NCBI RefSeq assembly: GCF_000368145.1 | Contig: NZ_KB849284.1 | Coordinates: forward strand, 104,001 to 168,000 | Direction: 5' to 3' | Length of the DNA: 64,000 nucleotides | From: Acinetobacter guillouiae CIP 63.46 | Lineage (GTDB): Bacteria > Pseudomonadota > Gammaproteobacteria > Pseudomonadales > Moraxellaceae | Part shown: positions 45,948 through 55,648 of the stretch, one piece after another | How the letters are laid out: every line of letters starts with the position of its first letter | Numbering within the stretch: the stretch's first letter is position 1 | Position numbers and translations under genes: made by a program | The notes under the pieces: generated by a model | Databases searched by the model: none | What the model was told of the DNA's origin: nothing | Seen by the model: the letters and a program-made list of their open reading frames with translations, nothing else

Positions 45948-47719
45948 TGGTATAACTCCTGTTTTGTATTTAAATCTCGAACAAAAACGTCAACAAAACT
46001 GTTCATCTGTACTTTTAAGTTAAAGATATGACTGATCAATTCGCTGAAAATATATAAGCTATGCCCTCTAAAGACTTGGACATCTACATCCATTAAAACC
46101 TTCACCCCACGTACAAACATTGGAAAGGGTTTGGCTTCAACCAGTTTATTGGTGATTTCAAACTCAATGTTTTTAATTGCATCAATAATTAAATGATTTT
46201 CTTTAGATTTTGGTAGGTTATAAAGCTCTAATAATTCTTTAATATGGCTGACAGCATCACCTTTCATTAACGCTAAAGTATTTAATGAAAGATGCGAAAT
46301 AATACGCCATTGTTCATTCTTATTTTTTTCAAATTGGAACGGTGCAGTAGGTCTTTTTAACACCAATGCACGACGAGCAACGGTACTGTCATTCAAATTC
46401 AAGACATTATTTGACTGACCCAAAGCTTCGTGCGGTAATTCACGATTGGAACATAACAATTTACAACTGACAAAATCAGACTTAATACTGTGCGGTTCTA
46501 ATTGTTTAGAAATAATCGAATAGCCCGTTTCGACATATTGATTTTGTAAAACGGTTGGATTTAATGCATAAAAAAACTGAATATCATCACCGTGATAATG
46601 ACTCATGGCAAAGAAAGGTAAAATCGGATAAACCACTTGATCTTGGTTGCTTTTTTCACGGATCAAATTCATTTCAACGATTGAATACACTTGATAGAAC
46701 TCAGGATGATGTGCATCTGTCATCAAAGGATATTCTAAGTTTTTATGATTGATTTTTTGTGGCTCAGCTTGTTTCTCAAACAAATTGACGACTGGGCTGG
46801 TAAATAACTTAAAATTTGCCACATTCAATTCTGAATAATTGCGAATAATGGCTTGGTCATTTAAATTCAGTTTTAAATGGATCTGCACTTCAAAACTTAG
46901 ATTTTCTTCTTTTAATAATTTTAAAAAATCTAAATTCAAATTTAAATAACTAAACTTTTCAGGAAAGCAGAAATATTCGATTAATAATCGGTAAGCATGA
47001 TGGGTATGTTGATCAACCGGCAATAAACTTTCATTTTCATCAAAACCCATCACTTCAAACGGATTTTTTATCGCCACAACTTTATGATTGATACGAAGAC
47101 TAAAACTGGTCTCTTTATGAAAGATATGATCTAGAACTTGCAAAGGAAAGTTTGAAATCGCATCCAAATAAATGGGGAGCTTTTCATTTTTCAACCAATT
47201 TTTAGCAGGGTTTAATAACTCAAATTTTAAATTTAATGTCGCATTTTGGTTTAAATGAATATGTGCGCTAGGATTGGTTTGGAAACTCAGGCTTTCCAGT
47301 TGGATCGGCAGTAATTTAACTTCAGCACTGGTATTAAACTCACATTGGACACCTTTGAAACTTCTCGATTTTAAAGTGGTCCCTTTGGGAATAATATGAA
47401 CATCTGTCAATTGTTTTTGCTTGTTTAAGTCTTCAAAACTCACAACTGAACACGCCGGGAAATGGCGTAAATATTGAGGAAACATCACCTCAAATAAAGA
47501 ACGTGTAAAGATGTCGTAACTATCAGCTAACTTTTTATCAATACGTGCGGCAATTAAAGAAAATGCCTGTATCAGGCGTTCAATATGTGGATCATCAATT
47601 TGTTCTTGATTTAAAGATAATCGTTGTGCAATTTTTGGGTATTTATCTGCAAAGGCACGCGACTGCTGTCCAAATTCTTGTAATTGCTTTTCATAATACG
47701 GTAAAAGTTCTTCTATCAC
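45911..47719 (-). CDS. tssF: T6SS baseplate protein TssF
   Basis: Baseplate wedge component. Start codon is GTG with AGG 8 bases upstream; the nearby ATG is out of frame and meets a stop at once. The 602 residues have the family start LLPYYEKQLQEFGQQSRAFA and YPKIAQRL, then QAFSLIAARIDKKL and LFEVMFPQYLRHFPA. It overlaps tssG by 37 bases. Confidence 0.94.
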   Translation of the reverse strand: MIEELLPYYEKQLQEFGQQSRAFADKYPKIAQRLSLNQEQIDDPHIERLIQAFSLIAARIDKKLADSYDIFTRSLFEVMFPQYLRHFPACSVVSFEDLNKQKQLTDVHIIPKGTTLKSRSFKGVQCEFNTSAEVKLLPIQLESLSFQTNPSAHIHLNQNATLNLKFELLNPAKNWLKNEKLPIYLDAISNFPLQVLDHIFHKETSFSLRINHKVVAIKNPFEVMGFDENESLLPVDQHTHHAYRLLIEYFCFPEKFSYLNLNLDFLKLLKEENLSFEVQIHLKLNLNDQAIIRNYSELNVANFKLFTSPVVNLFEKQAEPQKINHKNLEYPLMTDAHHPEFYQVYSIVEMNLIREKSNQDQVVYPILPFFAMSHYHGDDIQFFYALNPTVLQNQYVETGYSIISKQLEPHSIKSDFVSCKLLCSNRELPHEALGQSNNVLNLNDSTVARRALVLKRPTAPFQFEKNKNEQWRIISHLSLNTLALMKGDAVSHIKELLELYNLPKSKENHLIIDAIKNIEFEITNKLVEAKPFPMFVRGVKVLMDVDVQVFRGHSLYIFSELISHIFNLKVQMNSFVDVFVRDLNTKQELYQCVQNVGGKKLL

Positions 47720-47736
47720 GACATACCTACTTTATT

Positions 47737-48210
47737 TTAAGATCTGGCAGAAATCACATATTGCTGTGTTGTTGGCTTAAGTAAGGCATCAAAAATTACA
47801 GGTTCATAAAGTGGGTGGATATTTAAATAAGCTTGAATGCTTAGGCATAACGAACCAACATTTTGGTCATCTAACTGCATTTCTACTTTAATTTGTTTTA
47901 AGCGTGGTTCATGTGCAGCAATCGATTGTTCTATAGACTGGCAGATGGTATCTCGATCGGTTGGATTCGCTGTTGAAAGCCCAACAAAATCAATAATGCC
48001 AAATTGTACAATAGACTTTTTCACTAAAGGAAAATCATCGATTTCCAGATCTAGCTTGGCAATTCGTGTATTTAATAAATCTTCTAAATCATGAGCAACA
48101 GACTCTCTTAACTCATGAATCGAAAGCCCTTTAATATAATCATCTTCAACAATTAAACGATCAAATAGTGTAGATCGAAATCCATATGGGTATAGTTGAT
48201 CTAAATTCAT
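47737..48210 (-). CDS. tssE: T6SS baseplate protein TssE (gp25-like)
   Basis: Baseplate component that starts sheath assembly. The frame extends to 48273 into a hairpin after hcp, but the ATG at 48210 begins the family N-terminus MNLDQLYPYGFRSTLFDRL (157 residues). The gp25 helix GLSIHELRESVAHDLEDLLNTR is present, with the conserved Glu/Arg wedge. The ribosome site is weak, suggesting lower translation than hcp. Confidence 0.9.
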   Translation of the reverse strand: MNLDQLYPYGFRSTLFDRLIVEDDYIKGLSIHELRESVAHDLEDLLNTRIAKLDLEIDDFPLVKKSIVQFGIIDFVGLSTANPTDRDTICQSIEQSIAAHEPRLKQIKVEMQLDDQNVGSLCLSIQAYLNIHPLYEPVIFDALLKPTTQQYVISARS

Positions 48211-48232
48211 AATGTATATTCTAATAATATGA

Positions 48233-48262
48233 AACAGATAGGGACCCGAGTCCCTATCTGTT
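48233..48262 (-). terminator. 13-bp hairpin between hcp and tssE
   Basis: A perfect stem AACAGATAGGGAC / GTCCCTATCTGTT with a 4-base loop, 12 bases after the hcp stop. Few T follow on the minus strand, so it is likely a partial terminator or an mRNA-end protector, which could give hcp more message than the baseplate genes downstream. Confidence 0.75.
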
Positions 48263-48273
48263 CCAACAAACAA

Positions 48274-48777
48274 TTAAGCAGCGTAAGATGCTGTATTGTT
48301 AGAAAGAGACCATTTCTTAGTAACGGCACCTTTAGCAGAACCGTTAATATCTTGTTGATTATAAGTCCACTCAACCGCAGCATATTTAAGACCAAATGCT
48401 TCAGTTGGAACACCTTCTTCATTTACCGTAGGCGTTACACTTGAAACAAGTACATGCTTAAGTTTGATTTGAAGGTACTTAATACGTTTGTCACCATTTG
48501 CACGGTAGAAGTCAATTTGAACTTCATCAAATGTATAACCCGCAGAACAAGCTTCCCAAAGTTTTGGACTAGTTGCATCCAAATCTTTAACAAAAAGCAT
48601 ATCTGAGTGTTCTACACGTTCAGCAGTATGACCACCAACGCTTGAAGAAGTCGCAGATTTCGGCTGACGAATATTATGAGACCAAGAATTAACTTCTAGC
48701 CAATTTTTGTGCTCAGAATCACGTGACTCGCCATCAACCTTGTACTTACCTTGGAATTGAACGTATATATCTTTCAT
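48274..48777 (-). CDS. hcp: T6SS inner tube protein Hcp
   Basis: Forms the hexameric rings of the expelled tube. The 167 residues have the family start MKDIYVQFQGKYKVDGESRD, SWSHNIRQP and EVQIDFYRANGDKRIKYLQIKL. No effector extension. It is placed between tssC and tssE, and a strong hairpin follows, in line with a need for high expression. It is a marker of T6SS activity when found outside cells. Confidence 0.96.
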   Translation of the reverse strand: MKDIYVQFQGKYKVDGESRDSEHKNWLEVNSWSHNIRQPKSATSSSVGGHTAERVEHSDMLFVKDLDATSPKLWEACSAGYTFDEVQIDFYRANGDKRIKYLQIKLKHVLVSSVTPTVNEEGVPTEAFGLKYAAVEWTYNQQDINGSAKGAVTKKWSLSNNTASYAA

Positions 48778-48823
48778 TGGATTACCCTTATTTTTTAAAG
48801 TTATTATTTAGCCACGCTCTATT

Positions 48824-50305
48824 TTAATTCGAGGACTGAGGTAACTCAGTGACAAGTCGCAAAGAAACCGACAACTCATCTAGCTGGAAATGCGGTCTTA
48901 AGAAGACCACAGACTTGTAGTGCCCTGGCTCTGCAGGATTCTCTACAACTTTTACAGAAGCTTCACGCAATGGATACTGCGCTTTAGCTTCTTGTGAAGC
49001 ACCATCATCAAGCAATACGTATTGTGATAGCCATTCATTTAAAAATGCTTCTACATTACCCGCTGAAGCAAAGCTTCCGACTTTATCTCGCATCATTGCT
49101 TTTAAATAATGTGCAATTCGTGAAACTGCCATGATGTATTGGATCTGGCTAGATAATGATGAGTTCGCATTTGCCGTATCACTGTCATACTTCTTCGGTT
49201 TTTGCGTAGACTGTGCACCAAAAAATGCTGCGTAATCTGTATTTTTACAATGAACAAGTGGAATAAAACCTAAGTCACTCAACTCTTTCTCACGACGGTC
49301 AGTGATCGCAATTTCAGTTGGGCACTTAAATACAACTTCACCATCATTGGTTTTGAAAGTATGTACTGGTAAGCCTTCGACCATACCACCACCTTCAACT
49401 CCGCGAATCGCAGCACACCAACCATGGAGGTCAAATGCATTGGTCAAACGAGTACCAAACGCATAAGCTGCATTCATCCACAAATATTCATCATGGTTTT
49501 GCCCTGAAACTTCTTCCACAAAGTTAAAGCCTTCAGTCGCCCAACCTTCTTTTGGATCATAAGGCAAACGGCCTAAAACGCGTGGCATTGTCAACGCAAC
49601 ATAACGAGCGTCGTCGCTTTCACGGAAAGAACGCCACTGTACATATTCTGCTGTTTCAAATACTTTTGAAACGTCACGAGGACGATCAATATCTGTAAAT
49701 GATTCAAGGCCTAACATATTACTGCTTGCTGCCGAAATAAACGGAGCATGTGCCGCTGCTGCAACATGTGAAATCTGTTCTAACAGATACATGTCTGAAG
49801 GAGTACGGTCAAACTCAAAGTCACCGATCAATGTTGCATAAGGTGCACCACCGAATGAACCGTATTCTTCTTCATAAACTTTTTTAAACAAAGTACTTTG
49901 ATCGAAATCTGTCGCACCTTGGAAATCTTTGACCAATTCTTTTTTCGTTGTGTTTAACATACGAATTTTGATCAATGGATTTGAAGGTGACTCCTGACAG
50001 AAGTAATACAAACCACGCCAAGTCGATTCAATTTTCTGAAACTGCTCATTGTGCATGATTTTACTGAGCTGCTTTGAAATCAACGCATCTATTTCAGCAA
50101 TACGCTTATCAATCGATAAAGACATATTTTCTGAAACAGTGATTGTTCCTGCCATCACTTCTTTGGCTAATTCACCAATCAAGCTTTTCGCACGGTCATG
50201 CTCTTCGTCATTACGTGCAATTCGGCTACGCTCCACGATAGAATCAAGTAAACTTACTTCTTCTACGTCTGCATCTTGCACAGTATTGGTTTGTAAATTA
50301 CTCAT
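48824..50305 (-). CDS. tssC: T6SS contractile sheath protein TssC
   Basis: Large sheath subunit that pairs with TssB. The 493 residues include the conserved FQKIESTWRGLYYF, GDFEFDRTPSDMYLLEQIS, PRVLGRLPYDPKEGW and the C-terminal sheath strand region. It overlaps the tssB stop by 8 bases. Confidence 0.97.
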   Translation of the reverse strand: MSNLQTNTVQDADVEEVSLLDSIVERSRIARNDEEHDRAKSLIGELAKEVMAGTITVSENMSLSIDKRIAEIDALISKQLSKIMHNEQFQKIESTWRGLYYFCQESPSNPLIKIRMLNTTKKELVKDFQGATDFDQSTLFKKVYEEEYGSFGGAPYATLIGDFEFDRTPSDMYLLEQISHVAAAAHAPFISAASSNMLGLESFTDIDRPRDVSKVFETAEYVQWRSFRESDDARYVALTMPRVLGRLPYDPKEGWATEGFNFVEEVSGQNHDEYLWMNAAYAFGTRLTNAFDLHGWCAAIRGVEGGGMVEGLPVHTFKTNDGEVVFKCPTEIAITDRREKELSDLGFIPLVHCKNTDYAAFFGAQSTQKPKKYDSDTANANSSLSSQIQYIMAVSRIAHYLKAMMRDKVGSFASAGNVEAFLNEWLSQYVLLDDGASQEAKAQYPLREASVKVVENPAEPGHYKSVVFLRPHFQLDELSVSLRLVTELPQSSN

Positions 50306-50807
50306 TTTCAGGACCCGCCTCAGCGCTTAATTTACGAATCTGATCAGTATTTTGTAAGACTTCATCAAGTAAATCTTCCAAACGCTCACTATTTGAAATC
50401 TTATTTCTCAAATCCGTTAAGCGTTCACGAGCTTCAACTAATTTTCTCAATGGTTCTACTTGTTGTACCACTTGTTCTGGTCTGAAATCTTCCATCGATT
50501 TAAAGGTTAAGTCGACCGACATACGCCCACCCTCTTCAGTCAGCGTATTTTCAACTTGATATGCGGCACGTGGAGACAACGACTCCATCACTTCATCAAT
50601 GTTTTCTAAGTCGACATTGATGAATTTTTTATCTTTTAATTTGGTTTTTTCTAACTCAGAAGCAGCAGAAAAGTCACCTAAAACACCGACAACAAAAGGT
50701 AACTCTTTAATTTCTTTACCATCACCGACTTCAACATCATAAGTCAGTTGAACACGTGGTGGTCGGATTCGCTGTAATTTCTTCTGTACACTTTCACGTT
50801 TTGACAT
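50298..50807 (-). CDS. tssB: T6SS contractile sheath protein TssB
   Basis: Small sheath subunit. The 169 residues show the signature RIRPPRVQLTYDVEVG, LPFVVGVLGDFSA and VDLTFKSMEDFRPEQVV. The C-terminal helix that ClpV (TssH) recognises in the contracted sheath is expected near its end in this family. It precedes tssC with an 8-base overlap. Confidence 0.97.
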   Translation of the reverse strand: MSKRESVQKKLQRIRPPRVQLTYDVEVGDGKEIKELPFVVGVLGDFSAASELEKTKLKDKKFINVDLENIDEVMESLSPRAAYQVENTLTEEGGRMSVDLTFKSMEDFRPEQVVQQVEPLRKLVEARERLTDLRNKISNSERLEDLLDEVLQNTDQIRKLSAEAGPENE

Positions 50808-50836
50808 TTTTGTTATCCATTAATTTGGGCAATAAA

Positions 50837-51481
50837 TTATGTTGGGAAGTTCGGTCTTGGTGCTGATGACGTAGACTTCGGTTTCGCTGGCGTCGCAGTA
50901 GGCTTTGTCGCTGGTTTTGCAGCAGGCGTTGAGCGTGTTGGTGTAGCACGGTTCTTCTGAGGGCGACTTACCTTCTGTGGACGAGCACGCTCTACAACTG
51001 GGGCACTTTCCTGATTTTTTTCAACCAAAACTGCTGCTGGCATTGCTTGTCTAACTGCGTCAGTAAAACTTTTCGCAACAGGATAGGTTTTATCCTCAGT
51101 CAAATATCTCATTTCACGTGTGCGCATTTTATTCAATGCGTCAGAAGCTAAGCCAATTCCTGCAAGGAATTTGACATCCGTTAATTCATTGCTTTGGATG
51201 TTTTGCGTTTCTAAATAATTGACAATTTGGATGGCTTTATCATTTTTTCCAATTTGCTGAAACTTCTCTGCCGCTGAGACCAACAGTTTGTTTTTATTGT
51301 CTTTATTTTTCTTATCACACAATTGTGAATAGACCGCCAACAACTCAGGATTGGTTTCTCCCTCGACCATTGGGTAATCTTTTATACAGGATCTTTTTAG
51401 TTTGATTTCATCATCCGCGTAGACAAATGTAGTCGCCAATGATGCGCCAAGAACTAAAATATATGGAATAAAATTCTTCAA
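50837..51481 (-). CDS. asaA: Periplasmic T6SS accessory protein, AsaA-like
   Basis: A 214-residue exported protein: signal peptide (about 1-22, ending VYA), a helical middle with TPR-like pairs (KLLVSAAEKFQQIGKNDKAI), and a disordered tail very rich in Pro, Ala, Thr and Lys/Arg (165-214). Position before tssB, first in the leftward block, fits AsaA of Acinetobacter, a periplasmic protein reported to contact TssM. The assignment rests on position and features, not on an alignment. Confidence 0.7.
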   Translation of the reverse strand: MKNFIPYILVLGASLATTFVYADDEIKLKRSCIKDYPMVEGETNPELLAVYSQLCDKKNKDNKNKLLVSAAEKFQQIGKNDKAIQIVNYLETQNIQSNELTDVKFLAGIGLASDALNKMRTREMRYLTEDKTYPVAKSFTDAVRQAMPAAVLVEKNQESAPVVERARPQKVSRPQKNRATPTRSTPAAKPATKPTATPAKPKSTSSAPRPNFPT

Positions 51482-51846
51482 AATCCAACCTCAATATTTA
51501 CTTGATTCAGTTATTCAATAGATTTACTTTTGATGTTTTATAAATATGTATAATTAAGCAATTTCGTTAAAGACTTAAAAATAAGACTAAAAAAACGTAC
51601 CCTCGTCAAGTTAAATTTCGTATCAATATTTTAACCGTTTGATAAAAATGACTTTTTTAATTGGTTGCATAATATACATAATATCCTGTCTTCACAAAAG
51701 TTTTTTTTTATGTAAAATATTTCCAGTGATTTTTAAAAAATTATTAAATATTTGATTTCAATATACTAATTTTAATGCCAAATTTATAGGCTAGAAAATT
51801 TAGAATTTATTTGCCTAGAAATAAAGTTTTTTGAGAGAGACAGAAA
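51482..51846. promoter_or_regulatory. Divergent promoter region of the T6SS cluster
   Basis: Very AT-rich 365 bases between the two T6SS blocks, with long T and A runs (for example near 51703-51712) like those bound by H-NS-type proteins. A TATAAT-like box is not certain; TATGTATAATTAAG near 51544-51557 is one candidate. No coding frame. Confidence 0.55.
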
Positions 51847-54519
51847 ATGACAGATCTAAAAGTTTTGATTAAAAAGTTATCAGCATCTTCACGTACATCT
51901 TTAGAACAATCCGCCAACTTATGTGTAAACCATCAAAATTTTGAAATCGAAATCGAACATTTTTTTGTCAAATTATTAGAACAACAATCCAATGATCTTG
52001 AACTTCTACTTAATAAATACAAAATTTCAAAAGATGCACTTTTAACGGATTTATTAGAGTGTATTTCTCAACTTCCTAAAGGAAATACCCGTACACCTAT
52101 TTTTTCCAAATCAATTGTTAGACTTCTTGAACAAGCTTGGTTACTTGCTTCGGCTGAACCAGACCCAGTGATCCGAAGCGGTCATTTATTAATTGCACTT
52201 TTAACAGCATCTGATCTTTACCAAATTGCTATTCGAGCATCGAGCTTATTTGATCTGTTTCCAATCGATACGATGAAGCATAAATTTTTGGAAATTTGTG
52301 TAAACAGCGCCGAAAATATTCCAACAAATTCTCAAGAACAAGAAGCTGAACTTAAGAATCAGCCAACAGACAATTCCGCTTCGAGCAAAAAGACACCTGC
52401 ATTAGATCAGTTCACCATTAATTTGACTGAAAAAGCCCAAAAAGGTGGGATTGATCCAGTCATTGGTCGTGAATATGAAATCCGTTTAATGCTTGATATC
52501 TTGATGCGTCGTCGTCAAAACAACCCTATTTTAACGGGTGAACCTGGTGTGGGAAAAACGGCTGTTGTAGAAGGTCTGGCATTAAAAATTTCACAGAACC
52601 AAGTGCCCGATGCGTTAAAAAATGTCCAATTACACTCTTTGGATATGGGCCTGTTACAAGCGGGTGCAAGTGTTAAAGGTGAGTTTGAAAACCGCTTAAA
52701 ACAAGTGATTCAAGAAGTACAACAGTCTTCTCATCCAATTATTTTGTTTATTGATGAAGCTCACACCATGATTGGTGCGGGCGGCCAAGCTGGGCAAAAT
52801 GATGCTGCGAACTTATTAAAACCTGCACTTGCGCGCGGTGAATTACGCACAATTGCAGCAACAACTTGGGCTGAATACAAACAATATTTTGAAAAAGATG
52901 CTGCTTTAAGTCGTCGTTTCCAAGTGGTCAAAGTAGAAGAACCGACTGAAGAAGTCGCGATCGATATGCTACGTGCCATGATTCCAGTGATGGCCAATCA
53001 CTTTAATTTACGCATTGATGATGAAGCGATTATCACCGCTGTTCATTCTTCACATCGTTATATTAGTGGCCGCCAACTCCCAGATAAAGCCATTAGTGTG
53101 CTTGACACCGCTGCGGCTCGTGTTGCGCTAACCCAAAATGCTCAACCGGTCAAACTCGATCAACTTAAAGCACAACAACATAATTTAAATCTTGAATTCA
53201 ATATTATTGAAAATGAACACCGTCACCAGCCAATTCATGAAGAACGTTTAGCTCAATTAACATCATCATTGGAATTGCTTGATCAAGAAATTCAGCAAAC
53301 AGAACAACAATGGCAAGCTGAATTGGCACTGATTCAAAAAATCCAAACATTAGAAACTGCTGAACAGGCTGATTCCAACAAAGATGAGATTCTCAGTACA
53401 CGTACGCAGCTATCTGAGCTACAAGGTCAGCAACCACTGGTCTTTGAACGTGTAAATGCCCAAATTATTAATGAAATTATTTCAGACTGGACGGGTATTC
53501 CTGTTGGTAAAATGGTCAATGATGAAATTAAGCAAATTCTCAGTCTGGAAGAAAAACTTGAAAAACGTGTGATGGGACAAGATTATGCCCTACATCAGTT
53601 GGTTCAAGGTATTAAAACATCAAAAGCACGTTTAGAAGACCCAAATAAACCACAGGGTGTTTTCATGCTTGTCGGTCCAAGTGGTGTGGGTAAAACAGAA
53701 ACTGCCTTAGCACTTGCCAATGAACTTTATGGTGGTGAGTCACATTTAATCACCATCAATATGTCTGAATACCAAGAGGCGCATACGGTTTCTTCGCTTA
53801 AAGGTGCGCCTCCAGGATATGTCGGGTATGGTCAAGGCGGTGTTTTGACTGAAGCCGTTCGACGTAATCCGTATAGCGTTGTGTTATTAGACGAGATTGA
53901 AAAAGCACACAGCGATGTCCAAGAACTGTTCTACCAAGTTTTTGACAAAGGTACGCTCGAAGATGGTGAAGGTCGTGTGATTGATTTTAAAAACACCACG
54001 ATATTACTGACGTCAAACACGGGCTCAAATGCCATCATGCAGGCATGCTTAAATCAACCTGTCGAAGAATGGCCAAGTGCTGAAGAGCTGACTGAACAAC
54101 TCAAACCAAGCTTATACAAACAATTTAAGCCAGCATTCTTAGGCCGTATGCGAATTGTCCCTTACTTCCCATTACATGATGATCTATTAGTCAGAATTAT
54201 TGAGCATAAACTAGGAAAAATTACAGCACGACTCGAAAAGCAGTATGAAACCAAAGTGACATATAGCGATGATTTAATCGAATTAATTCTAAGTCGTTGT
54301 ACTGAAGTTGATAGTGGCGCACGTAATGTTGATAACATTTTAAATGCCTCAGTGTTACCTGCTTTGGCCACTGAAATATTGGTGGCTTTGGCTGAACAAA
54401 AAATACCAAAAGTCATTCATATTGATACTAAAGATGATGAAATCATTTACCTATTAGATCCACAAGCGAAGCCAGCAAAGAAAAAGTCGAGCAAAAAGTC
54501 AAAAGTTGTGGAAGCTTAA
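51847..54519 (+). CDS. tssH: T6SS sheath-disassembly ATPase TssH (ClpV)
   Basis: AAA+ unfoldase that recycles contracted sheath. The 890 residues have an N-terminal Clp domain (1-150), AAA1 with Walker A GEPGVGKT (near 232) and Walker B IILFIDEAHT, the middle coiled-coil domain, and AAA2 with GPSGVGKTE (near 611) and VVLLDEIEKAH. It ends with a Lys-rich tail (AKKKSSKKSK). First gene of the rightward block. Confidence 0.95.
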   Translation: MTDLKVLIKKLSASSRTSLEQSANLCVNHQNFEIEIEHFFVKLLEQQSNDLELLLNKYKISKDALLTDLLECISQLPKGNTRTPIFSKSIVRLLEQAWLLASAEPDPVIRSGHLLIALLTASDLYQIAIRASSLFDLFPIDTMKHKFLEICVNSAENIPTNSQEQEAELKNQPTDNSASSKKTPALDQFTINLTEKAQKGGIDPVIGREYEIRLMLDILMRRRQNNPILTGEPGVGKTAVVEGLALKISQNQVPDALKNVQLHSLDMGLLQAGASVKGEFENRLKQVIQEVQQSSHPIILFIDEAHTMIGAGGQAGQNDAANLLKPALARGELRTIAATTWAEYKQYFEKDAALSRRFQVVKVEEPTEEVAIDMLRAMIPVMANHFNLRIDDEAIITAVHSSHRYISGRQLPDKAISVLDTAAARVALTQNAQPVKLDQLKAQQHNLNLEFNIIENEHRHQPIHEERLAQLTSSLELLDQEIQQTEQQWQAELALIQKIQTLETAEQADSNKDEILSTRTQLSELQGQQPLVFERVNAQIINEIISDWTGIPVGKMVNDEIKQILSLEEKLEKRVMGQDYALHQLVQGIKTSKARLEDPNKPQGVFMLVGPSGVGKTETALALANELYGGESHLITINMSEYQEAHTVSSLKGAPPGYVGYGQGGVLTEAVRRNPYSVVLLDEIEKAHSDVQELFYQVFDKGTLEDGEGRVIDFKNTTILLTSNTGSNAIMQACLNQPVEEWPSAEELTEQLKPSLYKQFKPAFLGRMRIVPYFPLHDDLLVRIIEHKLGKITARLEKQYETKVTYSDDLIELILSRCTEVDSGARNVDNILNASVLPALATEILVALAEQKIPKVIHIDTKDDEIIYLLDPQAKPAKKKSSKKSKVVEA

Positions 54520-54538
54520 ATATATACGAGTATAGAAA

Positions 54539-55642
54539 ATGGATATAAATTTAGACGTCTTATTAGAGCCTATTTCTGATGCTCATCCGTGTGGAGAAGA
54601 TTTATCTTTTTCCAATGAGTTTCACGAAATCAAAAAAGCACGTACCCATGATGATCCTTTATTAGACCAAGGTGATTGGATTTCTGAGCCAAAGCAAGCC
54701 GACTGGTCATTTGTTGCAGAAAAATCAATCCAATTACTCACGCAAAAAACCAAAGATATTCGTTTATTAACCTGGCTTACAGAAGCTTGGACAAACCTCT
54801 ATGGCTTTGAAGGCTTAATTAAAGGACTGGAACTGAGTCACCGTGTTTTAGAACAGTTCTGGTTAAAGATTCATCCTGAAATTGAAGATGACGACTTAGA
54901 TCAACGCTTAGGCTTACTGCAAGGTTTTACCACCCAATTACCGAGCTTGGTAAAGAATGTTCCGCTCATCAACATTCAACCGTTTTATTCACTTGCCCAA
55001 TACGAAAAATTCTTACATCTACAGAATAATCGTCGTAAGCAAGCCGAAGATTCTGACAGTGTAGAAGCGTCCTTAGAATTAGATCAATTCAATCAGGCGC
55101 TATTCAACACCTCACGGACTTTTCAGTATCAAAATTATCAGCAATTTCAAGAAATTTTGCAGCATTGGAATATTATCAAACAAACATTAGATGCATTAAT
55201 GGAGCTGGAAGCACCAAGTTTTGCGAGTATCGATTCACAGTTTGAAAATATTCAAATGAACCTGAAAAAAATCTATAAAGCAGACTCATTTGGAAACAAC
55301 ACCAATACAGCTGCAGTTGAAGATACCCCAGCTCAAATGACAATGCCAGTAACAGAAACAACGCATTCAGCTCCAATTCCACAAGCGCAAACATTTCAAC
55401 CTCAACCACAAAGCCATTTACAAAACCGTGAACAGGCAATGCGGGTTTTACAAGAGATTGCCGATTACTTTCAAACCAATGAGCCGCATAGTCCTGTGAG
55501 TTATATGCTGCAAAAAACAATTAAATGGAGCCAAATGCCTTTACATGAATGGTTAACTCAAGTCATTAAAAATGATAATCCCCTTGATTCTATTCAAGAA
55601 TTATTGGGCGTAAACCAAAATAATGAATCTTCTGAATGGTAA
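54539..55642 (+). CDS. tssA: T6SS assembly protein TssA
   Basis: Coordinates baseplate and sheath growth. The 367 residues begin with the ImpA N-terminal domain (LLEPISDAHPCGEDLSFSNEF), then a Pro/Gln/Thr-rich linker (about 255-295) and a short C-terminal domain with REQAMRVLQEIADYF and NEPHSPVSYML. The last is shared with the TssA family having the VasJ-type end. It is followed by tssK after 6 bases. Confidence 0.9.
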   Translation: MDINLDVLLEPISDAHPCGEDLSFSNEFHEIKKARTHDDPLLDQGDWISEPKQADWSFVAEKSIQLLTQKTKDIRLLTWLTEAWTNLYGFEGLIKGLELSHRVLEQFWLKIHPEIEDDDLDQRLGLLQGFTTQLPSLVKNVPLINIQPFYSLAQYEKFLHLQNNRRKQAEDSDSVEASLELDQFNQALFNTSRTFQYQNYQQFQEILQHWNIIKQTLDALMELEAPSFASIDSQFENIQMNLKKIYKADSFGNNTNTAAVEDTPAQMTMPVTETTHSAPIPQAQTFQPQPQSHLQNREQAMRVLQEIADYFQTNEPHSPVSYMLQKTIKWSQMPLHEWLTQVIKNDNPLDSIQELLGVNQNNESSEW

Positions 55643-55648
55643 TCATCT

